From Hyphomicrobiales bacterium (GTDB lineage Bacteria; Pseudomonadota; Alphaproteobacteria; Rhizobiales; Rhizobiaceae): a stretch of 64,000 bases of DNA. Below are positions 7,791 to 16,268 of this stretch, piece after piece; the first letter of the stretch is position 1, and each line of letters starts with the position of its first letter. Location: positions 62,001-126,000 of the forward strand of contig UCMT01000021.1 of assembly GCA_900473795.1 (NCBI GenBank). The letters are read 5' to 3'. A program made the position numbers and the translations under genes. Under the pieces are notes generated by a model. The model was not told the origin of the DNA and did no database searches. It was given only the letters and a program-made list of their open reading frames with translations.

Positions 7791-9344
7791 ATGACAGGAC
7801 TATACGACGTCAGCCACCGGCACGAGGAAGGCGCGGTGACGGTTGCCAAGCATCCTGTTCCCAAGGGACAGCCGATCCTGGAACTGCGCGGCCTGCAGAA
7901 GAAATACGGCGCCGTTGAAGCCTTGAAACCGGCGAACGTGACGTTCCTGTGCGGCGAAATCCACGCGATCGTCGGCGAAAACGGCGCCGGCAAATCGACG
8001 CTGATCAAGCTCTTGACCGGCGTTATCCGGCGAACGTCCGGCGAGGTTTTCTGGTGCGGCGAGCCCGTCCAGCTTTCGAACCCGACGGAGGCGATTGCAC
8101 GCGGCATCAATGCCGTGCATCAGGAAGTCGTGCTCTGCCCGCATCTGAGCGTCGCCGCCAACATGTTTCTCGGCGACGAGATGAACAAGAACGGGCTGAT
8201 GCGCAAGCGCGCCATGACTGCTGCTGCGCAGGCCGTGCTCAACGATCTCGGCTTCAACCTTCCGGCCGCGGCCACGCTGTCGAGCCTCACGATCGGCCAG
8301 CAGCAGCTCGTCGCCACGGCGCGCGCGGCGATGCGCGGCACGCAGTTCCTCATCTTTGACGAGCCGACCGCCTATCTCACCCGCCAGGAATCGGCGCAGC
8401 TGTTCCGGCTCATTCGCCGGCTTCAGGGCGAAGGCGTGACCATCGTCTATATCAGCCACCGCATGGAAGAGGTCTTCGAGCTTGCCGACCGCGTTTCGGT
8501 GCTGCGCGACGGCACCCATGTAGGCACCCGCAAGATCGCCGAGACCAACGATGCCGAGCTGATCGCGCTGATGATCAATCGCACGATCGAGCAGATCTAC
8601 CACAAGGAAACCCTGCCGATCGGCGCCACCATCGTCGAAACGCGCGGTCTTACCGGCCCGGGTTTCGAGGATATCTCGCTCTCGGTGCGGGCCGGCGAAA
8701 TTGTCGGGCTCTACGGCCTGATCGGCGCCGGACGCAGCGAATTCGCGCTTGGGCTCTATGGCCGCCAGCCGGTCACATCGGGCGAAATCTACTGGCAAGG
8801 CAAGAAGGTTGAAATCCGCAACGAACGGCAGGCGATGGATCTCGGCATTGCGCTTGCGCCGGAAAGCCGCCGCGACCAGGGGCTTTGCCTGAACCTGCCG
8901 ATCGGCCTCAACATTAATCTGCCGGTGTTCGATCGTCTGACGAGCGGTTTCACCATCAATCGCCGACGCGAGATCGACAATGCCGATCGGCAGATCAAGG
9001 ACCTGAAGATCAAGACGCCGACCCGGCGGGTGCTGGCATCCGCCATGTCCGGCGGCAACCAGCAGAAGATCGTCATCGGCAAGTGGCTGAGCCACGGCGC
9101 CAAGCTGTTCATATTCGACGAGCCCACGGTTGGCGTCGATGTCGGCACCAAGGCGGAGATCTACCGCCTGTTTGCCCGGCTGCTGGAACAGGGCGCCGGC
9201 ATCGTCCTGATCTCGTCCTATCTGCCGGAAGTCTATGAACTGGCCGACCGTCTGCATGTGTTCCGCCAGGGCAAGCTCGTCGCCAGCCATGGCTATCGCG
9301 GCGGCTCGCACGAGGACGTGCTGACCCAGGCGATCGGCGTTTGA
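7791..9344 (+). CDS. Sugar ABC transporter ATPase, two fused nucleotide-binding domains
   Basis: 517 residues, RbsA/XylG/MglA class. First domain: Walker A GENGAGKST near residue 64, signature LTIGQQQL, Walker B FLIFDEPTAYL. Second domain: degenerate Walker A GLIGAGRSE, family signature MSGGNQQKIV, Walker B LFIFDEPTVGVDVG. This asymmetry, with a weak second P-loop, is normal for the class. The protein powers import on the inner face of the membrane. About 24 extra N-terminal residues precede the usual domain start, and a later start (a GTG at 7836, 13 codons before the first conserved residues) is possible. Cotranscribed with the permease 42 bp downstream. Confidence 0.9.
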   Translation: MTGLYDVSHRHEEGAVTVAKHPVPKGQPILELRGLQKKYGAVEALKPANVTFLCGEIHAIVGENGAGKSTLIKLLTGVIRRTSGEVFWCGEPVQLSNPTEAIARGINAVHQEVVLCPHLSVAANMFLGDEMNKNGLMRKRAMTAAAQAVLNDLGFNLPAAATLSSLTIGQQQLVATARAAMRGTQFLIFDEPTAYLTRQESAQLFRLIRRLQGEGVTIVYISHRMEEVFELADRVSVLRDGTHVGTRKIAETNDAELIALMINRTIEQIYHKETLPIGATIVETRGLTGPGFEDISLSVRAGEIVGLYGLIGAGRSEFALGLYGRQPVTSGEIYWQGKKVEIRNERQAMDLGIALAPESRRDQGLCLNLPIGLNINLPVFDRLTSGFTINRRREIDNADRQIKDLKIKTPTRRVLASAMSGGNQQKIVIGKWLSHGAKLFIFDEPTVGVDVGTKAEIYRLFARLLEQGAGIVLISSYLPEVYELADRLHVFRQGKLVASHGYRGGSHEDVLTQAIGV

Positions 9345-9386
9345 AATCGTCAAAAGACCAGAAGAAAATATGCGTGGAGGAAAATC

Positions 9387-10361
9387 ATGACCGTTGAAGC
9401 GACGACAGAAGCGGCACCAGTGCCGAAAAGGGGCATGAACATCCTGTTCGGCCTCACCCTGCTTGGCCTTCTCTTGTTCCTCTGGCTGGTTCTGGGCTTT
9501 GCCACCAACAGCTTCTGGACCCCGAACAATATCAGCAACCTTCTGCGGCAGGGTGCGATGACGGCCATTCTCGCCGTCGGGCAGACCTTCGTCATCATCA
9601 CCGCCGGCATCGACCTTTCCGTCGGTGCCGTGGTCGGTTTCGCCAGCGTCGCGGTCGCCTGGCTGCTCGCGGCCGGCGTGCCGCTCTGGCTGGCAATGAT
9701 CATCACGTTGCTGATCGGTGTGCTGATCGGTGCGTTCCATGCTTTCGGCATCGTGCGCATGGGGCTTCCGGCGTTCATCATCACGCTGGCGACCTTGACG
9801 TCGCTGCGCGGCATCGGCCTGCTGATCACCAACGGTTCGACGATCTCGATCACCAACGAGGCTTTTACGAATTTCTCGCGAGCCAATTTCCTCGGCGTTC
9901 CCAGCCTGTTCTGGATGGTCATTGTCGTCGCCATCCCCGCCTATGTCTTCCTTCACTTGAGCCGTTGGGGCCGCTATCTCTTCGCCGTCGGCTCCAACAG
10001 CGAAGCGGCGCGTCTGTCCGGCGTCAACGTCAACCGGACGATCTATCTCGCCTATATCCTCTCCTCCACCTGCGCTGCCTTTGTCGGTCTGCTGCTTGCC
10101 TCGCGCATCGGCATCGGCAACGCCACCCAGGCGGAAGGCTGGGAACTGCAGGCGATCGCTTCCTCGGTCATCGGCGGCACCAGCCTGTTCGGCGCGGTCG
10201 GCTCGGTGCAGGGACCGCTGCTGGGCGCCTTCATCCTGGCGACCATCAACAACGGTGCCAACCTTCTGAACGTCAACTCGTTCTGGCAGCGCATCATCAC
10301 CGGCGCGCTGATCATCGTCATCGTCTATTTCGACCAGTTGCGCCGTCGCGGCTCGCGCTGA
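9387..10361 (+). CDS. Sugar ABC transporter permease (RbsC family)
   Basis: 324 residues with about nine or ten hydrophobic segments. RbsC family marks are AVGQTFVIITAGIDLSVGAVVGFASV, LPAFIITLATLTSLRG, the EAA-like loop VGSNSEAARLSGVN and the late IGGTSLFGAVGSVQGPLLGA segment. It forms the transmembrane channel, probably as a homodimer, for the sugar delivered by the binding protein at 6668. The start follows GTGGAGGAAAATC. Substrate class (pentose/deoxyhexose) fits the catabolic genes around it but cannot be read from sequence. Confidence 0.9.
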   Translation: MTVEATTEAAPVPKRGMNILFGLTLLGLLLFLWLVLGFATNSFWTPNNISNLLRQGAMTAILAVGQTFVIITAGIDLSVGAVVGFASVAVAWLLAAGVPLWLAMIITLLIGVLIGAFHAFGIVRMGLPAFIITLATLTSLRGIGLLITNGSTISITNEAFTNFSRANFLGVPSLFWMVIVVAIPAYVFLHLSRWGRYLFAVGSNSEAARLSGVNVNRTIYLAYILSSTCAAFVGLLLASRIGIGNATQAEGWELQAIASSVIGGTSLFGAVGSVQGPLLGAFILATINNGANLLNVNSFWQRIITGALIIVIVYFDQLRRRGSR

Positions 10362-10448
10362 CGGTCCTCCCGCATCCGGTCGGCTCCCCCAGCCGGCCGG
10401 ATGTCCCTCAAAACCGCACCTGTTGTATAAGCTAAGGAACTGCCTGCC

Positions 10449-11468
10449 ATGAAAGCGGCGATCTGCCCCGAGCCCGGGCGCCTGGAACTCACTGACCGGC
10501 CGGTGCCGCCGGCGCCGCCAAGGGGCTGGGCGCGACTTTCGGTCAGCCATGTCGGCATCTGCGGCACCGACTACCACATCTTCGAAGGCAAGCATCCCTA
10601 TCTCGAATACCCCCGCGTCATGGGCCACGAGATCTCGGCGCGGGTGATCGAATCCGGCGAAGGAGTTTTGCTGGCGCCAGGCACGCCGGTGATCGTCAAC
10701 CCCTATCTTTCCTGCGGAAACTGTGTCGCCTGCCTCAAGAGCAAGCCGAACTGCTGCACGGCGATCAAGGTGCTGGGCGTTCATACCGACGGCGCCTTCT
10801 GCGAGGAAATCCTCGTGCCGGCGGAAAATCTTTATCCGGCTGGCGACCTGTCGCTGGAGGCGGCCGCGACCGTCGAGTTCCTGGCGATCGGTGCCCATGC
10901 CGTCCGCCGCTCCCTTGCGCCGGCCGGATCGCGCGCGCTGGTCATCGGCGCCGGACCCATCGGTCTTGGCACGGCGCTGTTTTCGCGTATCGCCGGCCAC
11001 GAGGTGACGCTTCTTGATGCGAGCGCCGAGCGGCTGGCGATGGCCGCCGATCGGCTTTCCTTTGCGCATGGCATTCTCGCCGGTGATGGCGCGCTGGATG
11101 CGGTGCTGGCAGCGACCGGTGGTGATGGCTTCGATGTCGTTTTCGATGCCACCGGTTTCGGCGGATCGATGGAAAAATCCTTTGCCTTCGTTGCCCATGG
11201 CGGCTGCCTGGTTTTCGTCAGTGTCGTCAAGGACGATATCTGTTTTTCCGATCCCGAGTTCCACAAGCGCGAAATGATGCTCGTCGGCAGCCGCAATGCG
11301 ACGCGACAGGATTTCGAGCACGTGGCGGCCTCGATCCGCGCCGGCCATGTGCCGGTCGAAGCGCTGATCACGCATCGCACGACGCTCGAGGACGTGGTGA
11401 GTGACCTGCCGCGCTGGGCCCATGAAAAGGCCGGGTTGATCAAGGCTGTGGTGAAGGTGTCACCTTGA
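10449..11468 (+). CDS. Zinc-dependent medium-chain dehydrogenase (LgoD/sorbitol dehydrogenase type)
   Basis: 339 residues. Catalytic zinc ligands are in GICGTDYHIFEG and MGHE; the structural zinc cysteines are spaced as CGNCVACLKSKPNCC; the Rossmann glycines are in VIGAGPIGLG. Length and features match L-galactonate 5-dehydrogenase (LgoD/YjjN) and related sugar-acid dehydrogenases, which oxidise a secondary hydroxyl with NAD. In an L-fucose context it could oxidise L-fuconate or a 2-keto-3-deoxy acid; that is a guess. It lies 87 bp after the permease and overlaps the lactonase gene by 4 bp (TTGA), so the two are translationally coupled. Confidence 0.83.
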   Translation: MKAAICPEPGRLELTDRPVPPAPPRGWARLSVSHVGICGTDYHIFEGKHPYLEYPRVMGHEISARVIESGEGVLLAPGTPVIVNPYLSCGNCVACLKSKPNCCTAIKVLGVHTDGAFCEEILVPAENLYPAGDLSLEAAATVEFLAIGAHAVRRSLAPAGSRALVIGAGPIGLGTALFSRIAGHEVTLLDASAERLAMAADRLSFAHGILAGDGALDAVLAATGGDGFDVVFDATGFGGSMEKSFAFVAHGGCLVFVSVVKDDICFSDPEFHKREMMLVGSRNATRQDFEHVAASIRAGHVPVEALITHRTTLEDVVSDLPRWAHEKAGLIKAVVKVSP

Positions 11469-12298
11469 CGCGCATCGACGCCCACCAGCACTATTGGACG
11501 CTAGGCCTCGGCCACAATGACTGGCCGCCGCCGGAGCTTGCGGCGATTCATCGTGATTTCACGCCGGACGATCTGAGGCCGCATCTGGCGGCGGCGGGCA
11601 TCACCAAAACCGTGCTCGTGCAGGCAGCGCCCAACCTGGCGGAAACCGAATTCCTGCTTTACGTGGCGGGGCGTGAAGAAACTGTCGCCGCCGTCGTTGG
11701 CTGGGTTGACGCGTGGTCGCCAACGGCACGTTACGATTTGGAGCGGTTCACGCGACATCCGAAGTTTCGTGGGATTCGCCCGATGCTGCAGGGCAGCGCG
11801 GATACGCTTTCCATCCTTCAACCAGAGGCGATCCGCACGCTCGACATGCTGCCGGAGCTTGGCCTGAGTTTCGATGCGCTCATCCAACCGCGCCACTTGC
11901 CCGTGATCGCGGCGCTCGCCGACCGCTTGCCCGATCTGCAGATCGTTATCGATCACGGCGCAAAACCCTTCATTGGCGCAGGAATCCTCGATCCCTGGCG
12001 CGCGGATATGGCGGCGCTCGCCCGGCGGTCGAATGTCTGCGTCAAGCTTTCCGGACTGGTGACCGAAGCAGGCGGCGGCTGGACGGTGGAGCAGCTAAAA
12101 CCCTATGCCGGCCATCTGATCGAGGTTTTCGGGCCGCAGCGCGTGATGTTCGGTAGCGACTGGCCGGTCGTCAATCTCGATGCGAGCTACGAAAAATGGT
12201 GGATAGCCGCAAACGAACTGGTGCGAGACCTTGATGAAAGCGCGCGGGAAGCCGTCTTCTCCACGAGTGCGGCGCGTTTCTATGGGATCGATGCTTGA
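11465..12298 (+). CDS. Amidohydrolase family lactonase, probable L-fuconolactonase
   Basis: 277 residues with the metal-dependent hydrolase fold of the amidohydrolase-2 family: RIDAHQHYW at the start, LVQAAPNLAETEFLL, VIDHGAKP and MFGSDWPVVNLD near the end. Proteins of this group open sugar lactones (for example L-fucono- or L-rhamnono-lactone) to the acid. It starts with TTG inside the stop codon of the dehydrogenase gene. With FucU and the aldo/keto reductase it supports the oxidative route fucose, fuconolactone, fuconate. It is the last gene of the cluster; phaZ begins 212 bp later behind its own promoter. Confidence 0.85.
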   Translation: MTRIDAHQHYWTLGLGHNDWPPPELAAIHRDFTPDDLRPHLAAAGITKTVLVQAAPNLAETEFLLYVAGREETVAAVVGWVDAWSPTARYDLERFTRHPKFRGIRPMLQGSADTLSILQPEAIRTLDMLPELGLSFDALIQPRHLPVIAALADRLPDLQIVIDHGAKPFIGAGILDPWRADMAALARRSNVCVKLSGLVTEAGGGWTVEQLKPYAGHLIEVFGPQRVMFGSDWPVVNLDASYEKWWIAANELVRDLDESAREAVFSTSAARFYGIDA

Positions 12299-12391
12299 GG
12301 GCAGGTTCGGACAAGCGACTTTACCTAGCATCAAGCCCTCCATGGCAAGGTCTGTATGGGGCTTGCCCTGCCGGGAGCGAGGCATATTTGT

Positions 12392-12400
12392 TGCGTCGCA
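12392..12400. promoter_or_regulatory. TGC-GTC-GCA palindrome upstream of phaZ
   Basis: A TGC-N3-GCA element lies 110 bp before phaZ. PhaR-type regulators of polyhydroxybutyrate metabolism in alphaproteobacteria bind TGC-rich sites of this form. The site is short, so chance occurrence is likely; only the position speaks for it. Confidence 0.25.
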
Positions 12401-12510
12401 CAAGAAAAGTGCTACTGTTTGCCTCGTTTGCGGACACGAAGAACACGAATGCAAGGTTGCGTCCGATTGGGAGCGGCGTTGTCGTCTAGGTAACAAGGAG
12501 ATCGCTTCCG

Positions 12511-13788
12511 ATGTTTTACCAGCTTTACGAGCTCAATCATGCGATGATGGCTCCGTGGCGCGCCGCGGCTGACGCCATGCGGTTGGCCTATGCCAATCCG
12601 CTCAATCCCTTTGCCCATACCTATCTCGGCCGGGCGACAGCCGCTGGCCTCGAGGTTTTCGAGCGAACGACCCGACGCTATGGCAAACCGGAATTCGGTC
12701 TGGCCGAAACGATCGTCGATGGCACGTCCGTGGCGGTCAATGAACGCATCGTCTGGCGCCAGCCCTTCTGCAATCTCATCCATTTCCAACGGGCCGTGCC
12801 GAAAACCAGGACGAGCGATCCCAGGGTGCTGATCGTCGCGCCGATGTCCGGGCACTATGCGACGCTGCTGCGCGGCACCGTCGAAGCGCTGCTGCCGCAA
12901 TCGGATGTCTACATCACCGACTGGATCGATGCGCGGGTGGTGCCGCTGACCGAGGGCACCTTCGACCTCGATGACTATATCGACTATGTCATCCAGATGC
13001 TGCATTTCCTCGGACCTGATACCCATGTGATCGCCGTCTGTCAGCCGGCGGTTCCCGTGCTTGCCGCGGTGGCGCTGATGGAAGCGAACGACGATCCGCT
13101 GTCACCGTCCTCGATGACGCTGATGGGTGGTCCGATCGACACGCGCATCAACCCGACCTCGGTCAACCAGCTCGCCGAGGACAAGCCGATCAAATGGTTC
13201 CGCGACAACGTCATCATGCCGGTGCCGTTCCCGCAGCCGGGCTTCATGCGTCCGGTTTATCCCGGCTTCCTGCAGCTGTCCGGCTTCATGTCGATGAATC
13301 TCGACCGCCATATGACGGCGACCAAGGAGTTCTTCGAGCACCTGGTCAAGAACGATGGCGACGCCGCCGAAAAGCACCGCGATTTCTACGATGAATACAT
13401 GGCGGTCATGGACCTGACGGCCGAGTTCTACCTGCAGACGGTCGAGACCGTCTTCATGCGCCATGCCCTTCCGAAGGGAGAAATGATGCATCGCGGGCGC
13501 CCCGTCGATACGACGGCGATCCGCAAGGTCGCCCTGCTCACGGTCGAAGGCGAGAACGACGATATTTCCGGCGTCGGCCAGACGAAGGCGGCACAGACGA
13601 TCTGCACCAACATCCCGGAAAACATGCGCATGCACTACATGCAGCCGGATGTCGGTCACTACGGCGTCTTCAACGGATCGCGCTTCCGCCGCGAGATCGC
13701 GCCGCGCATCACCGCGTTCCAGCGCCAGCATGCTCGCAGCGCCAAACCGCCGGTGCCGCGGGTTATCAAGGGCGGAAAGAGCGCCTGA
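12511..13788 (+). CDS. phaZ: Intracellular polyhydroxyalkanoate depolymerase
   Basis: 425 residues, the usual size of PhaZ of the type I intracellular class. It starts MFYQLYELNHAMMAPWRAAADA and has the cysteine-type lipase box VCQPAVP (Cys177 as nucleophile), with a late HYGVFNGSRFRREI segment that supplies the likely catalytic histidine. It breaks down stored polyhydroxybutyrate granules in the cytoplasm. The start is supported by AAGGAG 10 bp upstream. It stands alone on the plus strand between the sugar cluster and a DUF2852 gene. Confidence 0.92.
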   Translation: MFYQLYELNHAMMAPWRAAADAMRLAYANPLNPFAHTYLGRATAAGLEVFERTTRRYGKPEFGLAETIVDGTSVAVNERIVWRQPFCNLIHFQRAVPKTRTSDPRVLIVAPMSGHYATLLRGTVEALLPQSDVYITDWIDARVVPLTEGTFDLDDYIDYVIQMLHFLGPDTHVIAVCQPAVPVLAAVALMEANDDPLSPSSMTLMGGPIDTRINPTSVNQLAEDKPIKWFRDNVIMPVPFPQPGFMRPVYPGFLQLSGFMSMNLDRHMTATKEFFEHLVKNDGDAAEKHRDFYDEYMAVMDLTAEFYLQTVETVFMRHALPKGEMMHRGRPVDTTAIRKVALLTVEGENDDISGVGQTKAAQTICTNIPENMRMHYMQPDVGHYGVFNGSRFRREIAPRITAFQRQHARSAKPPVPRVIKGGKSA

Positions 13789-13889
13789 TCCCGCGCATAT
13801 CGATTTCACCGATCGATATCAGAGGCTTGTTGGAATCTGCGAAGGTTTGTCTTGCAGAGCGGCAGGCCTCTTCCCATCTCGTTATAAGC

Positions 13890-13914
13890 GGGCCCGAAGG
13901 AGAGGCCCACTTTT
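13890..13914 (+). terminator. Possible phaZ terminator
   Basis: GGGCC (13890-13894) and GGCCC (13904-13908) form a short GC stem followed by ACTTTTAG. The stem is only 5 bp, and an alternative pairing GGCCTCT/AGAGGCC overlaps it, so support is weak. The 143-bp phaZ/DUF2852 gap holds nothing else clear. Confidence 0.3.
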
Positions 13915-13931
13915 AGCGAGGACGTCTGAAC

Positions 13932-14363
13932 ATGAACCAATCTGCATTGATCCGTCCGGACTGGACGCCTGCGACGATTGCCATGATGGTGCTCGGTTTC
14001 GTGGTTTTCTGGCCGCTTGGCTTGGCCATGCTTGCCTATATCCTGTTCGGCGAAAGGCTGAAATCCTTCAAGAAGGATGCCAATTCGACCGTCGACGGCG
14101 TTTTCTCGTCGTTCAAGCGCGGCAGTGGCCGCGGCTTCTGCGGTCCGCAATTCCGCACCGGCAACGTCGCCTTTGACGATTGGCGCGAAGCAGAACTTGC
14201 CCGCCTCGACGAAGAACGCCGCAAGCTCGACGAAATGCGCCAGCAGTTCGATGACTATGTTCGCGAGCTGCGCCGCGCCAAGGACCAGGAAGAATTCGAC
14301 CGCTTCATGCGCGAACGCAATTCCGGTGGTTCCGGCTCGACACCGGGCTTCCCGGCGCACTGA
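13932..14363 (+). CDS. DUF2852 membrane protein
   Basis: 143 residues. One hydrophobic segment (residues 15-40, ATIAMMVLGFVVFWPLGLAMLA) is followed by a charged, helical C-terminal half (EARLARLDEERRKLDEMRQQFDDYVRELRRAKDQEEFDRF order of residues) likely to form a coiled coil, ending in a Gly/Ser-rich tail. This architecture is that of DUF2852 proteins, common in Rhizobiales and of unknown function. The product is probably an inner-membrane protein with a cytoplasmic coiled coil. It is monocistronic, with a strong terminator just downstream. Confidence 0.82.
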   Translation: MNQSALIRPDWTPATIAMMVLGFVVFWPLGLAMLAYILFGERLKSFKKDANSTVDGVFSSFKRGSGRGFCGPQFRTGNVAFDDWREAELARLDEERRKLDEMRQQFDDYVRELRRAKDQEEFDRFMRERNSGGSGSTPGFPAH

Positions 14364-14385
14364 TCGCTACGGTCCGCCTGACGAC

Positions 14386-14420
14386 AAACCGGTATCCACC
14401 TCGGATGCCGGTTTTTCTTT
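14386..14420 (+). terminator. Rho-independent terminator of the DUF2852 gene
   Basis: A 12-bp stem, AAACCGGTATCC (14386-14397) with GGATGCCGGTTT (14403-14414, one G-T pair) and a 5-nt loop, is followed by TTCTTTTG. It starts 22 bp after the DUF2852 stop and argues that the next gene begins downstream of it. Confidence 0.8.
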
Positions 14421-14484
14421 TGATATGTCGTCCGCGTTTCTTGCGGATCATGCGCCCATCAAACGAATCGGCTATCAATCCCTT

Positions 14485-15243
14485 ATGTTCTCCCTGCTTC
14501 GAAAGTCGCGCCAGCCCAAGTCTCCGCCGCCGCCCGTGCAGCGGACGATAGACGTTGCTGGCAAGGCGATGCCGCTGACCATCCGGCAGAACGCGCGGGC
14601 CACGCGGATGACGCTGCGGATCGAGCCCGGCGGCCGTGCCTTGAAGATGACGATCCCGGCCGGGCTGCCGGAGCGCGAGATCAACGCCTTTCTCAGTCGC
14701 CACCAAGGCTGGCTGATGACCAAGCTCGCGCGGTTTTCCGGCGAAAGCGTTCTGGAAGAGGGCGGCACCATCCTGCTGCGCGGCGTCGCCCACCGGATCG
14801 AGCGCACCGGCAAACTGCGGGGTCTGACCGAAGCCGTGATCATCGATGACGAGCCTGTGCTTCGCGTGAGCGGCGCCGCGGAACACCTGCGCCGTCGGAT
14901 CGCGGATTTCCTGAAGAAGGAAGCGCGCAAGGACCTCGAGCACCTGGTTGCGATCTACGCCCGCTTGGTCGGCCGCAAGGTAAAGTCGCTGAGCTTCAAG
15001 GATACGCGCAGCCGCTGGGGCTCCTGCGCCGCCGATGGGAGCTTGAGTTTCTCCTGGCGCATCGTCATGGCGCCGCCGAAGGTGATCGACTATTTGGCGG
15101 CACACGAGGTGGCGCATCTGCGCGAAATGAACCATGGGCCGGACTTCTGGGATCTTTGCGAAGAGCTTTGCCCGGCCATGGAGGATGCCAAGCGCTGGTT
15201 GAAGCGCAACGGCACGATGCTGCACGCGATCGATTTCGACTGA
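14485..15243 (+). CDS. YgjP-type zinc metallopeptidase (M48/SprT-like, DUF45)
   Basis: 252 residues. The zinc site is HEVAHLREMNH: His207, Glu208, His211 and probably His217. Upstream lie the DTRSRWGSCAADGSLSFSWR block and the RxNARATRMTLRIEPGG segment typical of YgjP/DUF45 proteins. They are cytoplasmic predicted metallopeptidases; the substrates are unknown. The frame is open far upstream, but the ATG at 14485 is chosen because earlier codons run through the terminator at 14386 and the preceding gene. Basic, proline-rich residues 6-18 precede the domain. Confidence 0.83.
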   Translation: MFSLLRKSRQPKSPPPPVQRTIDVAGKAMPLTIRQNARATRMTLRIEPGGRALKMTIPAGLPEREINAFLSRHQGWLMTKLARFSGESVLEEGGTILLRGVAHRIERTGKLRGLTEAVIIDDEPVLRVSGAAEHLRRRIADFLKKEARKDLEHLVAIYARLVGRKVKSLSFKDTRSRWGSCAADGSLSFSWRIVMAPPKVIDYLAAHEVAHLREMNHGPDFWDLCEELCPAMEDAKRWLKRNGTMLHAIDFD

Positions 15244-15248
15244 CAGGC

Positions 15249-15448
15249 TCAGCGCCGATACTGGTTCCCCAGCGCTTCCCTGATCTTCTCGTCCGTCTTG
15301 TATTGGCTGAGCGCATAGACCGACCAGATCGCAACCGGTATCCAGCCGATCAGCGTGATCTGCAGGATCAGGCAGACAATCCAACGATCGGTCGGCCGAT
15401 GGTGAAGAACTGAAGCCAGGGGAGGATAAGTGCAAGCAGAAGGCGCAT
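15249..15448 (-). pseudogene. YqaE/Pmp3-family small membrane protein, frameshifted
   Basis: Read on the minus strand from the ATG at 15448 (GGAG 6 nt upstream) the product begins MRLLLALILPWLQFFTIGRPIVG, then meets a stop. Shifting frame near 15378-15392 restores VCLILQITLIGWIPVAIW and SVYALSQYKTDEKIREALG to a TGA at 15249. The two parts join as a normal 66-residue Pmp3/YqaE proteolipid (two transmembrane helices, implicated in membrane potential and stress response). The span is 200 bp, one short of 67 codons, so one base appears to be missing. It could be a real frameshift mutation or a sequencing error. Confidence 0.75.
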
Positions 15449-15581
15449 GGGGTTCTCCATTCGTTTGAATGGCGATATGGGTCCTCGAGCCAGCATTCGC
15501 AATGGTTGAAGCATCATCGGCAACACAGTTCGATGTGTTTTAAGCTCGACTCGCGCGGCATTTCATGTCACGTCGCTGTGC

Positions 15582-16268
15582 ATGAAAACGGAAGTGAAAA
15601 TTTGCGGGCTGAAGACTGCCGAGGCCGTGGATCGGGCCGTGGCGCTCGGTGCGAGCCATACGGGTTTCATCTTCTTTCCGAAGAGCCCGCGCAACATCGA
15701 GCCCGATGATGCCGGCCGCTTGGCCGCTCGCATTCGCGGCAAGGCGAAGATCGTCGCGGTGACGGTCGATGCTGACAGCGACCTGCTTGACGAGATCGTC
15801 TCGGCGTTGTCGCCGGATATGCTGCAGCTTCACGGCAACGAAAGCCCCGAGCGTGTCCTGACGGTCAAGGCCGTCTATGGACTGCCGGTCATGAAGGCAC
15901 TTTCCATTCGCGACGCCGACGATCTGAAGCGGATCGACCCCTATATCGGCATTGCCGACCGGTTCCTGCTCGATGCCAAGCCGCCGGAAGGCTCGGAACT
16001 GCCGGGCGGCAATGGCGTGTCTTTCGACTGGCGGCTGCTCGATGCGCTTGACGAGGGCGTCGATTACATGCTTTCCGGTGGATTGAATGCGGGCAATATC
16101 GGTGAAGCCCTGGCGCTTACGGGTGCAAAGGCGATCGATACCTCGTCGGGCGTCGAAAGCGCGCCGGGCGTCAAGGATCTGAAGCGCATGGAAGAGTTTT
16201 TCGATGCCGTTCTCAGCGCAGAGACGGCCATCGCCAGAAATGTAGCATTGGCAGGGAGAAGCGCGTGA
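15582..16268 (+). CDS. trpF: Phosphoribosylanthranilate isomerase
   Basis: 228 residues, TIM-barrel. [15 protein letters not shown] gives the catalytic Cys near the start; [18 protein letters not shown] and the closing phosphate loops [14 protein letters not shown] and [16 protein letters not shown] (catalytic Asp) are all present. It catalyses the Amadori rearrangement in tryptophan synthesis. Its end overlaps trpB by 4 bp (GTGA), so trpF-trpB are translationally coupled. No leader peptide or attenuator was recognised in the 130 bp upstream. Confidence 0.96.
   Translation: MKTEVKICGLKTAEAVDRAVALGASHTGFIFFPKSPRNIEPDDAGRLAARIRGKAKIVAVTVDADSDLLDEIVSALSPDMLQLHGNESPERVLTVKAVYGLPVMKALSIRDADDLKRIDPYIGIADRFLLDAKPPEGSELPGGNGVSFDWRLLDALDEGVDYMLSGGLNAGNIGEALALTGAKAIDTSSGVESAPGVKDLKRMEEFFDAVLSAETAIARNVALAGRSA

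Noticed and set aside
7800-11423. Very long open frame on the minus strand opposite the transporter and dehydrogenase genes
   Set aside because: It lies antisense to five genes with clear family motifs, and its translation is Arg/Asp/Gly-rich with no recognisable domain; high GC at third positions opens the opposite frame.
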